This document shows positions 55,043 to 62,687 of a DNA stretch of 64,000 bases, one piece after another. The DNA is from a virus, in IMG/VR virus record IMGVR_UViG_3300042898_003677, positions 1 to 64,000 of that record. One strand, given 5' to 3'. The stretch's first letter is position 1. Every line of letters starts with the position of its first letter. Below the pieces are notes generated by a model. It ran no database searches and was not told the origin of the DNA. It saw only the letters and a list, made by a program, of their open reading frames with translations. The position numbers and the translations under genes were made by a program.

Positions 55043-56725
55043 TTATTGGTTTTTAACAATCGCTCTATTACCACTTTCAATAACTTGTTGGTAGATTTTG
55101 TTTTTAAACTCTGTTGAGTTTAGTATATCTTCAAATTCTTTTCTTGTCATTCCTGGAGATGTTTCAACTTGAAACTTAACAGTACCATTCATAGACACAT
55201 CTTGTTGGATTTTAACATTTTTTTCCTTCAATCCAACACTATCCTGTATCATTTTAATAGTTTTATTATACATTCCTTCAATCTCACTCTTAGGTTTGTT
55301 ATCTCCCAAGTTAGCTAAGAATGTTTTCATCATTTCAGCTGACTTATCTTTAGTACCTTCATAAGCACTTTCAATAGCACTTAACGCTTCATCGATACTT
55401 TTAGCGTCTTTTTTCTGAGCCGCGTTATAAACCAAAGACCTAATATCATCACCGACACCTTCAAACATTTTTCTAATGTCTTGGGAACTACCCATAGCAC
55501 TAAAAGACGCCCCTTGCACGTCTTCTCCAACTCTTCTAAAACCTTCTAAGTTTCTAAATACTGAGGTTTGTCCAACAAGAGAAGCTGCTAATCCATCTGC
55601 CATAGATTTCAAATAATTAGTTTGAAGTTCGTCAAAAGATAATTGTTTTAAGGCGATTTCCTCCATAGTTTTTGGAGTATCTTCTTGTTGTTTTACAAGT
55701 TTTTCAAACTGTCCCTGAGATAGTTCTGAAAGTTTCTTATATCCTTCCTCATCAGATACTTTAACAATATATTCACCACCCTCATCTCTTTTAGCTAAAT
55801 TAGCGACTAAAGTCTTATCTTCATCAGATGCGTCAATACTAAAACTTATATCAGCTAAACGAGTATCTAAATCTAACGCAGCAATTGCAGCTTTTTTCAA
55901 GTTTTCTGCCCCCAATCCAGTTTCTTGACCAATTTCCTTTAACATTCTTAACCCATATGGATTAATTTCAAATCTCTGCGTTTCTTCGTTGAACTGAGCA
56001 TATGTTTTGGCCATATTGATAATACTATCTTGTAGTTTACCAGGGTCATTAATCGAAGCATCCATTAATGCAAACGGGTCAACCAAAGTCCCCATTGTTA
56101 CACCAAGTCTTTGAAATGTTGACGCCATTTTTATTGCCCCCTCAGGGTCCATAACTGAGTCCGCGAATTCAGCCGTCTTATTCATATCATACCTCAACAT
56201 AGACGCTTGAGCCGCCATTTTTGTTAAACCCATAACACCATCTTGGAAATTAAATCGGTTCATCATATCCATATTCTCTACAACGTCCTTCATAATTTCC
56301 CTAGCATTTAACCCTAAACTTTGGATATAACTTATACTATCAACGGTTCGTTCAGCGATTAAAGACGCTTCCATACCAGCTTTACCAAAAGATTCTGTAA
56401 GGTTTTGAACTTCTGTATCAAGGTATTTACCAGCGGCATAAAGTTCTGTGATTGTTTCGGTAGTGGCAATCATATTTCTTCGAGACCCTTCAGCGACTTG
56501 GGCAATTACCCTACCAGCATCAGCTGCGGTACCACCAAGTCTTGTAACCTCTCTTACACTATCAGCAACACTTGTCGAAAACTCTGTAACCCTTGTTCTT
56601 GATTCACCAAAAGCGTTATTGGTTTTTGTAACAGCATCACTAATTTGGTTGAAAATATCAGCGGAAGTTTTTAAAGGTTTAAAAAACTTTTCTAAATTTT
56701 CAAATAATTCATCCATTTGACCCAT
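55043..56725 (-). CDS. Tail tape-measure protein candidate (560 aa)
   Basis: The protein is mostly helical and rich in Ala, Ser and Met with repeated coiled-coil stretches (IFNQISDAVTKTNNAFGESR, VAEGSRRNMIATTETITELY, YNAAQKKDAKSIDEALSAIE). There is no enzyme motif. It follows the gp26-like and 59-residue putative chaperone genes, the place of the tape measure in contractile phages. The length is close to T4 gp29 (590 aa), so a tail of T4-like length is expected. No strong hydrophobic segment is visible, as in gp29. A late motif precedes it. Confidence 0.72.
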   Translation of the reverse strand: MGQMDELFENLEKFFKPLKTSADIFNQISDAVTKTNNAFGESRTRVTEFSTSVADSVREVTRLGGTAADAGRVIAQVAEGSRRNMIATTETITELYAAGKYLDTEVQNLTESFGKAGMEASLIAERTVDSISYIQSLGLNAREIMKDVVENMDMMNRFNFQDGVMGLTKMAAQASMLRYDMNKTAEFADSVMDPEGAIKMASTFQRLGVTMGTLVDPFALMDASINDPGKLQDSIINMAKTYAQFNEETQRFEINPYGLRMLKEIGQETGLGAENLKKAAIAALDLDTRLADISFSIDASDEDKTLVANLAKRDEGGEYIVKVSDEEGYKKLSELSQGQFEKLVKQQEDTPKTMEEIALKQLSFDELQTNYLKSMADGLAASLVGQTSVFRNLEGFRRVGEDVQGASFSAMGSSQDIRKMFEGVGDDIRSLVYNAAQKKDAKSIDEALSAIESAYEGTKDKSAEMMKTFLANLGDNKPKSEIEGMYNKTIKMIQDSVGLKEKNVKIQQDVSMNGTVKFQVETSPGMTRKEFEDILNSTEFKNKIYQQVIESGNRAIVKNQ

Positions 56726-56741
56726 AGCGATTCTTTTTTTC

Positions 56742-56749
56742 TATAAATA
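56742..56749 (-). promoter_or_regulatory. Putative late promoter motif of the tape-measure gene
   Basis: The coding strand reads CTATTTATAGAAAAAAAG, 16 nt before the ATG at 56725 and after the stop of the 59-residue gene. Confidence 0.58.
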
Positions 56750-56763
56750 GGACTACTTTGATT

Positions 56764-56943
56764 TTATGGTTTTTGATTATCCTCAATCCACTTATTTAAA
56801 AGATATTTTCTGTAAAAAATGGGCATAGACAAAAACTCCCCCCATCCTATATGAAGAAGTTTTGCCATATAATAAAATTCGTCTAATTGAGTTTGCCTAT
56901 GTTCAGAAGAAAGGGCGAAAAAATTCAACCCCAAACCCAACAT
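56764..56943 (-). CDS. Small overlapping gene, putative tail/hub assembly chaperone (59 aa)
   Basis: This frame is +1 relative to the gp26-like gene and overlaps its last 41 bp. An ATG at 56943 follows directly on a TGA in the same frame. The product includes LDEFYYMAKLLHIGWGEF and LSMPIFYRKYLLNKWIED, with aromatic residues and the M-P-x-x-x-R-x-x-L/F pattern common in tail-assembly chaperones and gp51-like proteins of T4-related phages. It could be made from its own ATG, or by +1 frameshifting at TTT-TTT-CGC (56915-56923), which would yield a 292-residue fusion with the gp26-like protein. It ends just before the tape-measure promoter, the usual place of tape-measure chaperones. The gene is real in my view; its mode of expression is open. 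Confidence 0.65.
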   Translation of the reverse strand: MLGLGLNFFALSSEHRQTQLDEFYYMAKLLHIGWGEFLSMPIFYRKYLLNKWIEDNQKP

Positions 56944-57643
56944 TCACTGTGAGCTTTTCTCCTGACGGGGCTATAACGACGCGACTTAAGTCTAATTTGG
57001 GTTCATTGTCATCCATAAATTTCTTTATGAATTTTGAGTCTGCTAAAGGCATTTGTTCTGAGAACTTAGCAATTTCACCTTTATCAGTATTTCCATCCAC
57101 TGAGACAATTTCTCTTTGGAGTCTTAAAGTTCTTCTTGGTGCGATTCTACCTTGGGGGTATGTATTTAACTGATTTGTTAATTCGATTGATTGTCCGAAT
57201 GTAAGTGGTCTTAATTTAACATTTTTTCCTGACATTGGTAACATAACGGTCCAAGTTCCATCTTCATCGGGAGACTTTCCTTTATTGATATCCAATTCAC
57301 TCAAATCAACATTTGTTTTGAATGGGTTACCTGTTTTTGGGTCAGTTACCGTAATTTCCATATCAGAACCAAAAGATGTATTACGTAAGAAAATTAAAAT
57401 CGCTTCAACATCACCTTCCATTAATTCTTCAGGTCTAAGACCTGGTTCATAAATTTTGGCTCTTAATAGATTCAATGTCATATCTCTACCACCAGCCATA
57501 AGAATATTTTCATCTGCAGCTGTTAGGTATCCGACTTTTACACTGTCTTTTTTATTTTTGTAAAAAATTCCTTTTGATGGTAGCGGTACCACATCGTGTG
57601 GTAATGAAAATTCCATCTGTCCATATTGTGCTGATTCATCCAT
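56903..57643 (-). CDS. Baseplate hub assembly protein, gp26-like (246 aa)
   Basis: The N-terminal region MEFSLPHDVVPLPSKGIFYKNKKDSVKVGYLTAADENIL has the L-P-S-K-G-x-x-Y and T-A-x-D-E-x-I-L pattern of the T4 baseplate protein family (gp26-like). Later, GDVEAILIFLRNTSFGSDMEITVTDPKTGNPF and KVRLRP-type segment KLRPLTFGQSI also fit. T4 gp26 has 208 residues. In T4 it acts in assembly of the central hub. The last 41 bp overlap a 59-codon frame in +1 phase. It lies after the tube gene and its terminator and has no late motif of its own, so it probably depends on read-through. Confidence 0.72.
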   Translation of the reverse strand: MDESAQYGQMEFSLPHDVVPLPSKGIFYKNKKDSVKVGYLTAADENILMAGGRDMTLNLLRAKIYEPGLRPEELMEGDVEAILIFLRNTSFGSDMEITVTDPKTGNPFKTNVDLSELDINKGKSPDEDGTWTVMLPMSGKNVKLRPLTFGQSIELTNQLNTYPQGRIAPRRTLRLQREIVSVDGNTDKGEIAKFSEQMPLADSKFIKKFMDDNEPKLDLSRVVIAPSGEKLTVNVGFGVEFFRPFF

Positions 57644-57645
57644 AA

Positions 57646-57675
57646 TAAAAAACCGTAGAGTTTAGCTCTACGGTT
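57646..57675 (-). terminator. Intrinsic terminator after the tail tube gene
   Basis: A perfect 10-bp stem (57651-57660 with 57666-57675) with a 5-nt loop is followed on the minus strand by TTTTTTATTAT. It lies 35 bp after the tube stop codon and directly before the gp26-like start codon, so it would reduce gp26-like expression relative to the tube. Confidence 0.92.
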
Positions 57676-57710
57676 AAATATAAATTGAAAAAAAAGTAAA
57701 TAAACAATTC

Positions 57711-58199
57711 TTAATAAATTAACACACAACGGTCCATTCTAAGTGTTGTTGCAATGGTTGCTAATCCATCCTGACTGTAATTCAACTGGTTAAAGTTAAC
57801 ATCACTTAAGAATGTTCCATATAATATCCATTTTTCTACTACAACACCTGTTGGGTCTAACATCTCAAGGTCGACATCTTTTTTGTAACCCGCAGCATAA
57901 CCCATACGACCAGTTACTGATTCCGCACATAAACGAACCCATTCCATCATAGCTTGTGCGGCTGAAGGTCCAATTGGGTCACGGAATGTTACCGGAATTG
58001 TCTGCCAGTTAAATCTACCCGCAACGAATGTAGATGTATTTAAAAACGGTATTTCAACCGGATTAATTGTAATGTGTGGTCGAGCAGCGCTCTCAACAAA
58101 CCATTCGTTGATACCCAAAGATGATGGGAACCTTAGAATGAATCGGTTCATTCTTTTAGGTTCGTAAGGTATCGGCATTTTCATTAATAAATCAGCCAT
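57711..58199 (-). CDS. Tail tube protein, gp19-like (162 aa)
   Basis: It forms the stacked hexameric rings of the inner tail tube. The sequence pattern is that of gp19: N-terminal KRMNRFILRFPSSLGINEWFVESAARPHI, then INPVEIPFLNTSTFVAGRFNWQTIPVTFRDPIG, a helix (QAMMEWVRLCAESV) and the final beta-strands (VEKWILYGTFLSDVNFNQLNYSQDG). The length is identical to that expected of T4-type tubes (163 aa). It has its own late motif and strong terminator, as fits a highly expressed protein. Confidence 0.95.
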   Translation of the reverse strand: MADLLMKMPIPYEPKRMNRFILRFPSSLGINEWFVESAARPHITINPVEIPFLNTSTFVAGRFNWQTIPVTFRDPIGPSAAQAMMEWVRLCAESVTGRMGYAAGYKKDVDLEMLDPTGVVVEKWILYGTFLSDVNFNQLNYSQDGLATIATTLRMDRCVLIY

Positions 58200-58232
58200 T
58201 GTTCTTTGTTTCTTTTACTTTGTTAATTTATC

Positions 58233-58240
58233 TATAAATA
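58233..58240 (-). promoter_or_regulatory. Putative late promoter motif of the tail tube gene
   Basis: The coding strand reads GTATATTTATAGATAAA, 33 nt before the ATG at 58199, in the 126-bp gap after the HAD-like gene. I see nothing else definite in that gap. Confidence 0.55.
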
Positions 58241-58325
58241 TACAATTTGTAGTTTTTTTACCTATTGACTTTTAAAGGTTAATTTTCTACTATTGCATTG
58301 TATCTAGTTCTAGTTTCCAGTTTAT

Positions 58326-59150
58326 TTAATATTGCTTTTTAATTCCTCCAGCTGTTGAATAAGTAGTTAATCCTTCTTCTTTGTCTTTAAAATATCCTTT
58401 AATTGCTTCTAGGTTTTTTAAATCATCATCGGAAAACCCTATTTTAGGTTCAGCAGGAATAAATTTATTTGCAATGTCTTTTTTGAGGGTCGCCCTACCT
58501 TTAAGTAAAGAAGCCATCGATTTAATATAATAAATAAAATCTTCTAAAGCTTTTATTTTTGCTTGTTCAGGGTTTTGAGCTCCTGACGCATCACCAAAAC
58601 TTACAGGGTTATAACGATTCATTTCTAAATATGAACGTATAAGTTGTGTATCAGTCATTTTTTCTTCACCCGCAAACTCACGATATTTTCTTAAGTTCTT
58701 TAAAAGTTTTTCCTTATCTATACCCTGATAATTGTTTATGATGTAGTTGAAAACTCCCTCTTTAATTGTGTTCGGGTTATGACCTCTTGCGGTGATTATC
58801 GCAAAAATGGACCCGTTGTTAACCGCTTCTACAAAGTCATCCCAAGCAGGACCTGGTTTAGCTCTCATAGCATCTATTAAAAACTGTCCATCACCAGGTG
58901 TTCTGAAGTTTCTAAATGGGTCATCAGAAAATCCTACAATAGTCTCACCCTTGTAATCGAATTTTTCTTTTCCTATTTTACTTCTGTATTCGGCGAAATC
59001 ATCTGTAGACATTTCTACATCATCACCATCTTCACTCTGTAAAATAATTTTAGTTGGCATATGGACAATGTTATCATCCCAGTCAAAAGCGTAATACTTA
59101 AGGTCTGGTGTCCCGTGTTTTGATATACCTTCTTTAAATTCTCTTTTCAT
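58326..59150 (-). CDS. HAD-superfamily-like protein between sheath and tube genes (274 aa)
   Basis: HAD motif I is present as YYAFDWDDNIVH (Asp23 and Asp25) and motif II as FAIITARGHN (Thr in the usual place). Asp residues that could form motif IV are in SFGDAS, preceded by a Lys-rich region. This arrangement suggests a phosphatase or nucleotidase-like enzyme, or a degenerate HAD used structurally. The substrate is unknown. ATG at 59150 (MKREFKEG) is chosen because the longer frame from GTG at 59180 runs through the sheath terminator. The start codon lies six bases after the hairpin, so expression probably needs read-through of that terminator. HAD genes are not part of the T4 sheath-tube order; this is an insertion. 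Confidence 0.65.
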   Translation of the reverse strand: MKREFKEGISKHGTPDLKYYAFDWDDNIVHMPTKIILQSEDGDDVEMSTDDFAEYRSKIGKEKFDYKGETIVGFSDDPFRNFRTPGDGQFLIDAMRAKPGPAWDDFVEAVNNGSIFAIITARGHNPNTIKEGVFNYIINNYQGIDKEKLLKNLRKYREFAGEEKMTDTQLIRSYLEMNRYNPVSFGDASGAQNPEQAKIKALEDFIYYIKSMASLLKGRATLKKDIANKFIPAEPKIGFSDDDLKNLEAIKGYFKDKEEGLTTYSTAGGIKKQY

Positions 59151-59155
59151 ATTGG

Positions 59156-59182
59156 CAAAAAGTGGGGTGATTAACCCCACTT
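59156..59182 (-). terminator. Intrinsic terminator after the tail sheath gene
   Basis: A perfect 9-bp stem (59160-59168 with 59174-59182) with a 5-nt loop is followed on the minus strand by TTT. It lies 15 bp after the sheath stop codon and six bases before the HAD-like start codon. The short T-run would allow read-through. Confidence 0.85.
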
Positions 59183-59197
59183 ATAATTAGTAGTTTA

Positions 59198-62100
59198 TTA
59201 GATATTTTCAAACGAAGCTCCTGTTGGAGTAATGAAGAATTCGATATCGATGAATTCAAGTGCCTTCGTTGGTTTTAAGTAAATTTTACCTGTTAATGTA
59301 TTTCTGTCTAAATCTTCAGGTGAAGAACTTACTGTTACACGGAAGTCGTAAAGACCTCTATCTCTTCTGATTGAATCCAAGATTGGGTTTACAGAATCCA
59401 AGAATTGTTGTCTTACGATTTCGTCGTTTTGTTCAAACAATAATCTTACAGCTACCGCTGAAATCAACTTACGAGCTTGTAGTAACAATCTTCTTACGTT
59501 CAATCTGTTCAATGCTGAATCAGAAACTTGTAGAGTTTTGTTACCCCAAATTACTGTTCCTACGTCTGCGAAAGTTGCGATAGGGTTGATACGACCTTGG
59601 TAAAGAGTATCTCTATCTTCTTGAGTTAGTTTTAATCTTGCTTTGATTGAGTTTACAAGACCTCTTGTGTAACCCGCAGATGCGAACCAAGGGAATGAAA
59701 TGTTATCAGTCAATGCTAAGTTTCTACAAACTTCACCTGTTGGGGGTAGATAGATTTGAGTGTTGTTAACAGTATCTCTTGTTAAAATCCAAGGATAGAA
59801 CGTTGCTGTATAACTTGAGTCGATACCTGTTTGGTCAAGATTATCAACCGCTTCTTGAGGGTAAATAATTTCAAATTGACTGTTAGCGTCAGGTGTATAC
59901 ATATTGTAATCAGGTGTTGTTACAATGTAAACAGAGTCCGCTCTTTCGTTAGACACCATTCCGATTGCCAATTCACACAAGTTAGAATTGTTAACATAAT
60001 CGATACTTGCGGTTGCAAATACATTGATGTTTGTTGATTCAGGGTTGTTGAACGACAAGATACCAAGTAAGTATGCGTAGTAGTCGGTGTTAGCAAAGTC
60101 TTGAGTGTTGTTAGCAACAACTATTCTTTTAAATGTACCGTCTCCTGTAGCGTTAGGGTATCTAACTGATGGGTAAGCACCTTGTAAGAAACCTGATGCA
60201 CCTAATGCGAATCTGTCTTGGTTTGTTCTAAACTCTCTATAGATATCCCATCCGTCAAATCCACCTTGGAAACACATAGTGTATTTTCTTGAATATAAGA
60301 AGTAGTATGGGTTTTCTTGAGTTGTAGGTTCGTCAGAGAAATTAGCTACACCACAAACAAACGCCGCTTGTCCACTAGTTACGAATGCATCACCGATAGT
60401 TACAATTGTTGCTCCTGAATCCATATGGAAACCTTGTGTTAAGTAATTCCAAGGTGCCGATTCTGTAGCCAAGTACCAGTTAGTAACAGGATTTTGTTTA
60501 CCTTTGTATTGTAACAAGTCAGAATCAATACCTAAAGAACTTGAAAAACCTAAGTAAGTTCTTCTTACGATATCTCCTGATGAGGTTACAATGTTAGAAC
60601 CACCTGCAGTTGTACCAAATGGTGGGTCAAATACTGTTTCACCTGGATAATAATATTTGTTTTTGATTATTGCGAAAGGTGATGGATTTGATGCTGTTTC
60701 GTAAACTCTTGATTCTAAACCATAGAATCCACAAGGAAGTGCATCTATTACATATTCGTCAGATAACTCAATCATAATATATGCCGAGTTTAAAGGATAT
60801 TCACCATCTGATGAACCAACTTTTTTAGCTACGAAACTGTTTGAACCCGGGTCCATCGTACAGTTTGTGTATTTTTCATAAACAACAGGATTAGCATCTG
60901 TGTCAAAGAAATCACGAACTAAGATGTCAAATGTCATATTACTGAACGAAAGGTTAGCAATTGAAATTTTAACTTCTGTGTTAGCTGAGTTACCATCAGA
61001 GATAGAAACAAATCTAAATAATTTGTAAACCTTGTTACCTCTTAATTCAGATACAACATAAGGTGTTTTAGGTGTTTGATATCTATCAAGGTACCAAGCG
61101 ATTGTCGTTGTAGATGAAGTATCTCTCGCTTCAGGTAAAGCAACCATTTCTGGCTGAATACCTCTAATGTAACCTTTATTATAACCATAGTTTAAAAGAC
61201 CAGGGTAAGACTCCTCAACAAATACAGGAACTTGAGTTCTTGGTTTGAAGAAGTTTGTCACACCTAATACTTTTGTAATATAATTTGAATTATTTGATTG
61301 GAATGATACATCAAATGTAAATCCTGAACCTTGATAAGTTGCCCCACTCAATTGGAATGTTGCAAAAGGACTTTGTGATATACCTGAGTATGCGCCTGTT
61401 GTAACCATTTGTAAATCTGTAAGACCTGTAACTTGGTAAGTCATACCGTGGTCGTTAGCGTCATAGATTGAAATACCTCTTGAACGTAGAGTTGCAACAA
61501 CCAAGTTATTGTAATCTGTATAAGCAGTACCACTATAAGTGTAGATACTACCTGACAATGTTCCGTAGAATGTTCCCGAAGCGCCTGTAAAGTAATTTGA
61601 AACCGCATAATCCCAAGAATAACCTGAGTAACCATTACCTGTTGTTGGATTGAATGCTGCGTAGAACCAAGTGTCGTTGTTTCCGTCAGTTAAATCGTTA
61701 GCTTCCAAATCAATACTATCACAACCAAATTGGTTAGTTAAACCTGTAAATGTTCCATCAAGGTTTGTATAACCTGTTGTTGGGATTGCTCCGTAAACAA
61801 CTGCAGTTGTTGCTGAAAGATTTGTATTACCTGATATACTTTGTACAAACGATGTGATGTCTGAATTATAAGTTGATGTTGAACCATCCGCTAATGTATA
61901 CTGAACATTCAACTCATTAGATAACACTGAAGGTAATGACGATGTGAATGTAATCGTACTACCTGATGAATATCCACTAAAGTTTGCAGTAAAGTTTTGA
62001 GGGATAGCATATCCTGTGTCAATTCCAACAGTTGTTCCATCAACATTGGCAATTAATCTAATTGACCAAGATGGACCAGCATCATACCCTGACAAACCTA

Positions 62101-62398
62101 AAATTCTTGTTACGAATAATTGGTTAGATTGTTGTAGGTAAGACTTTGCAATGTAAGCCGCCTCATATTTAGGGATTTGAGTTCCGATAAATTTTACTGG
62201 TTCTGTTCCACCAAAAAATGTTTGGAATTCATCGTAATTTGTAATGAAGATTGGTTCGAAGGCTGGACCCTTTAAAGTCTCCCCAACTAATCCCAAAGTT
62301 GTAACACCTACGCTTTGTGCTACGAAAGATAAGTCTGTTTCTGAAGTATAAACGCCGGGTGAGACGAAAACCTTTTGATTTGCTTGTGCTGTTGCCAT
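59198..62398 (-). CDS. Contractile tail sheath protein, gp18-like (1066 aa)
   Basis: It forms the contractile sheath around the tube. The N-terminus (KVFVSPGVYTSETDLSF, then GLVGETLKGPAFEPIFITNYDEFQTFFGG) is typical of phage sheaths. The C-terminus also fits: RLNVRRLLLQARKLISAVAVRLLFEQNDE, then a domain with GLYDFRVTVSSSPEDLDRNTLTGKIYLKPTKALEFIDIEFFI. At 1066 residues it is well above T4 gp18 (659 aa). The extra length lies in the middle and is Ser/Thr/Tyr/Gly-rich, probably surface-exposed insertion domains. It has its own late motif and terminator. Confidence 0.95.
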   Translation of the reverse strand: MATAQANQKVFVSPGVYTSETDLSFVAQSVGVTTLGLVGETLKGPAFEPIFITNYDEFQTFFGGTEPVKFIGTQIPKYEAAYIAKSYLQQSNQLFVTRILGLSGYDAGPSWSIRLIANVDGTTVGIDTGYAIPQNFTANFSGYSSGSTITFTSSLPSVLSNELNVQYTLADGSTSTYNSDITSFVQSISGNTNLSATTAVVYGAIPTTGYTNLDGTFTGLTNQFGCDSIDLEANDLTDGNNDTWFYAAFNPTTGNGYSGYSWDYAVSNYFTGASGTFYGTLSGSIYTYSGTAYTDYNNLVVATLRSRGISIYDANDHGMTYQVTGLTDLQMVTTGAYSGISQSPFATFQLSGATYQGSGFTFDVSFQSNNSNYITKVLGVTNFFKPRTQVPVFVEESYPGLLNYGYNKGYIRGIQPEMVALPEARDTSSTTTIAWYLDRYQTPKTPYVVSELRGNKVYKLFRFVSISDGNSANTEVKISIANLSFSNMTFDILVRDFFDTDANPVVYEKYTNCTMDPGSNSFVAKKVGSSDGEYPLNSAYIMIELSDEYVIDALPCGFYGLESRVYETASNPSPFAIIKNKYYYPGETVFDPPFGTTAGGSNIVTSSGDIVRRTYLGFSSSLGIDSDLLQYKGKQNPVTNWYLATESAPWNYLTQGFHMDSGATIVTIGDAFVTSGQAAFVCGVANFSDEPTTQENPYYFLYSRKYTMCFQGGFDGWDIYREFRTNQDRFALGASGFLQGAYPSVRYPNATGDGTFKRIVVANNTQDFANTDYYAYLLGILSFNNPESTNINVFATASIDYVNNSNLCELAIGMVSNERADSVYIVTTPDYNMYTPDANSQFEIIYPQEAVDNLDQTGIDSSYTATFYPWILTRDTVNNTQIYLPPTGEVCRNLALTDNISFPWFASAGYTRGLVNSIKARLKLTQEDRDTLYQGRINPIATFADVGTVIWGNKTLQVSDSALNRLNVRRLLLQARKLISAVAVRLLFEQNDEIVRQQFLDSVNPILDSIRRDRGLYDFRVTVSSSPEDLDRNTLTGKIYLKPTKALEFIDIEFFITPTGASFENI

Positions 62399-62434
62399 TT
62401 AGTTATTCTTTTCTAAAAATGAATTTATTTTTAT

Positions 62435-62442
62435 CATAAATA
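62435..62442 (-). promoter_or_regulatory. Putative late promoter motif of the tail sheath gene
   Basis: The coding strand reads AAATATTTATGATAAAA, 36 nt before the ATG at 62398. It lies in the 124-bp divergent region shared with the rightward gene at 62523. Confidence 0.5.
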
Positions 62443-62498
62443 TTTGATTAAAACACAAAAAACTTGACTTTTGAATATGTATTTGTAAACGGTAAGAA

Positions 62499-62520
62499 TT
62501 TATTCTGCCTTTATTCTGCC
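62499..62520 (+). repeat. Two tandem 11-bp repeats, probable operator
   Basis: TTTATTCTGCC occurs twice without a gap and without a mismatch (62499-62509, 62510-62520), ending two bases before the ATG of the rightward gene. A spacing of 11 bp is one turn of the helix, which suits two adjacent DNA-binding dimers on one face. Confidence 0.6.
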
Positions 62521-62522
62521 TT

Positions 62523-62687
62523 ATGGACAAAACACCTCATAAAATAAAGAATTTAAAGATTTCTGTTGAAGCACACACAATGTTAAAAAAACACTGTGAA
62601 AAACACGGTTTAAAGATTTATAAGTTTTTGGAAAACTTAATTGCCGAAAAGTGTAAAGAAAAAAAAGATATCTACGGAGAGGATTAA
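62523..62687 (+). CDS. Ribbon-helix-helix-like small regulator, the only rightward gene (54 aa)
   Basis: The product begins MDKTPHKIKNLKISVEAHTM and continues LKKHCEKHGLKIYKFLENLIAEKC. A short basic strand (IKNLKISVE) followed by two helices is the plan of ribbon-helix-helix (Arc/CopG/MetJ-type) DNA-binding proteins, and the length fits. Its stop codon overlaps that of the convergent 62684-63727 gene. No Shine-Dalgarno site is seen. It is transcribed divergently from the tail sheath gene. The tandem 11-bp repeats directly before the start suggest autoregulation, and perhaps control of the sheath promoter about 57 bp away. The family call rests on pattern only. Confidence 0.65.
   Translation: MDKTPHKIKNLKISVEAHTMLKKHCEKHGLKIYKFLENLIAEKCKEKKDIYGED

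Noticed and set aside
62464-62492. Promoter of the rightward RHH-like gene (TTGACT around 62464)
   Set aside because: No good -10 or TAnnTTTG element lies at the right distance, so a promoter cannot be named with confidence.
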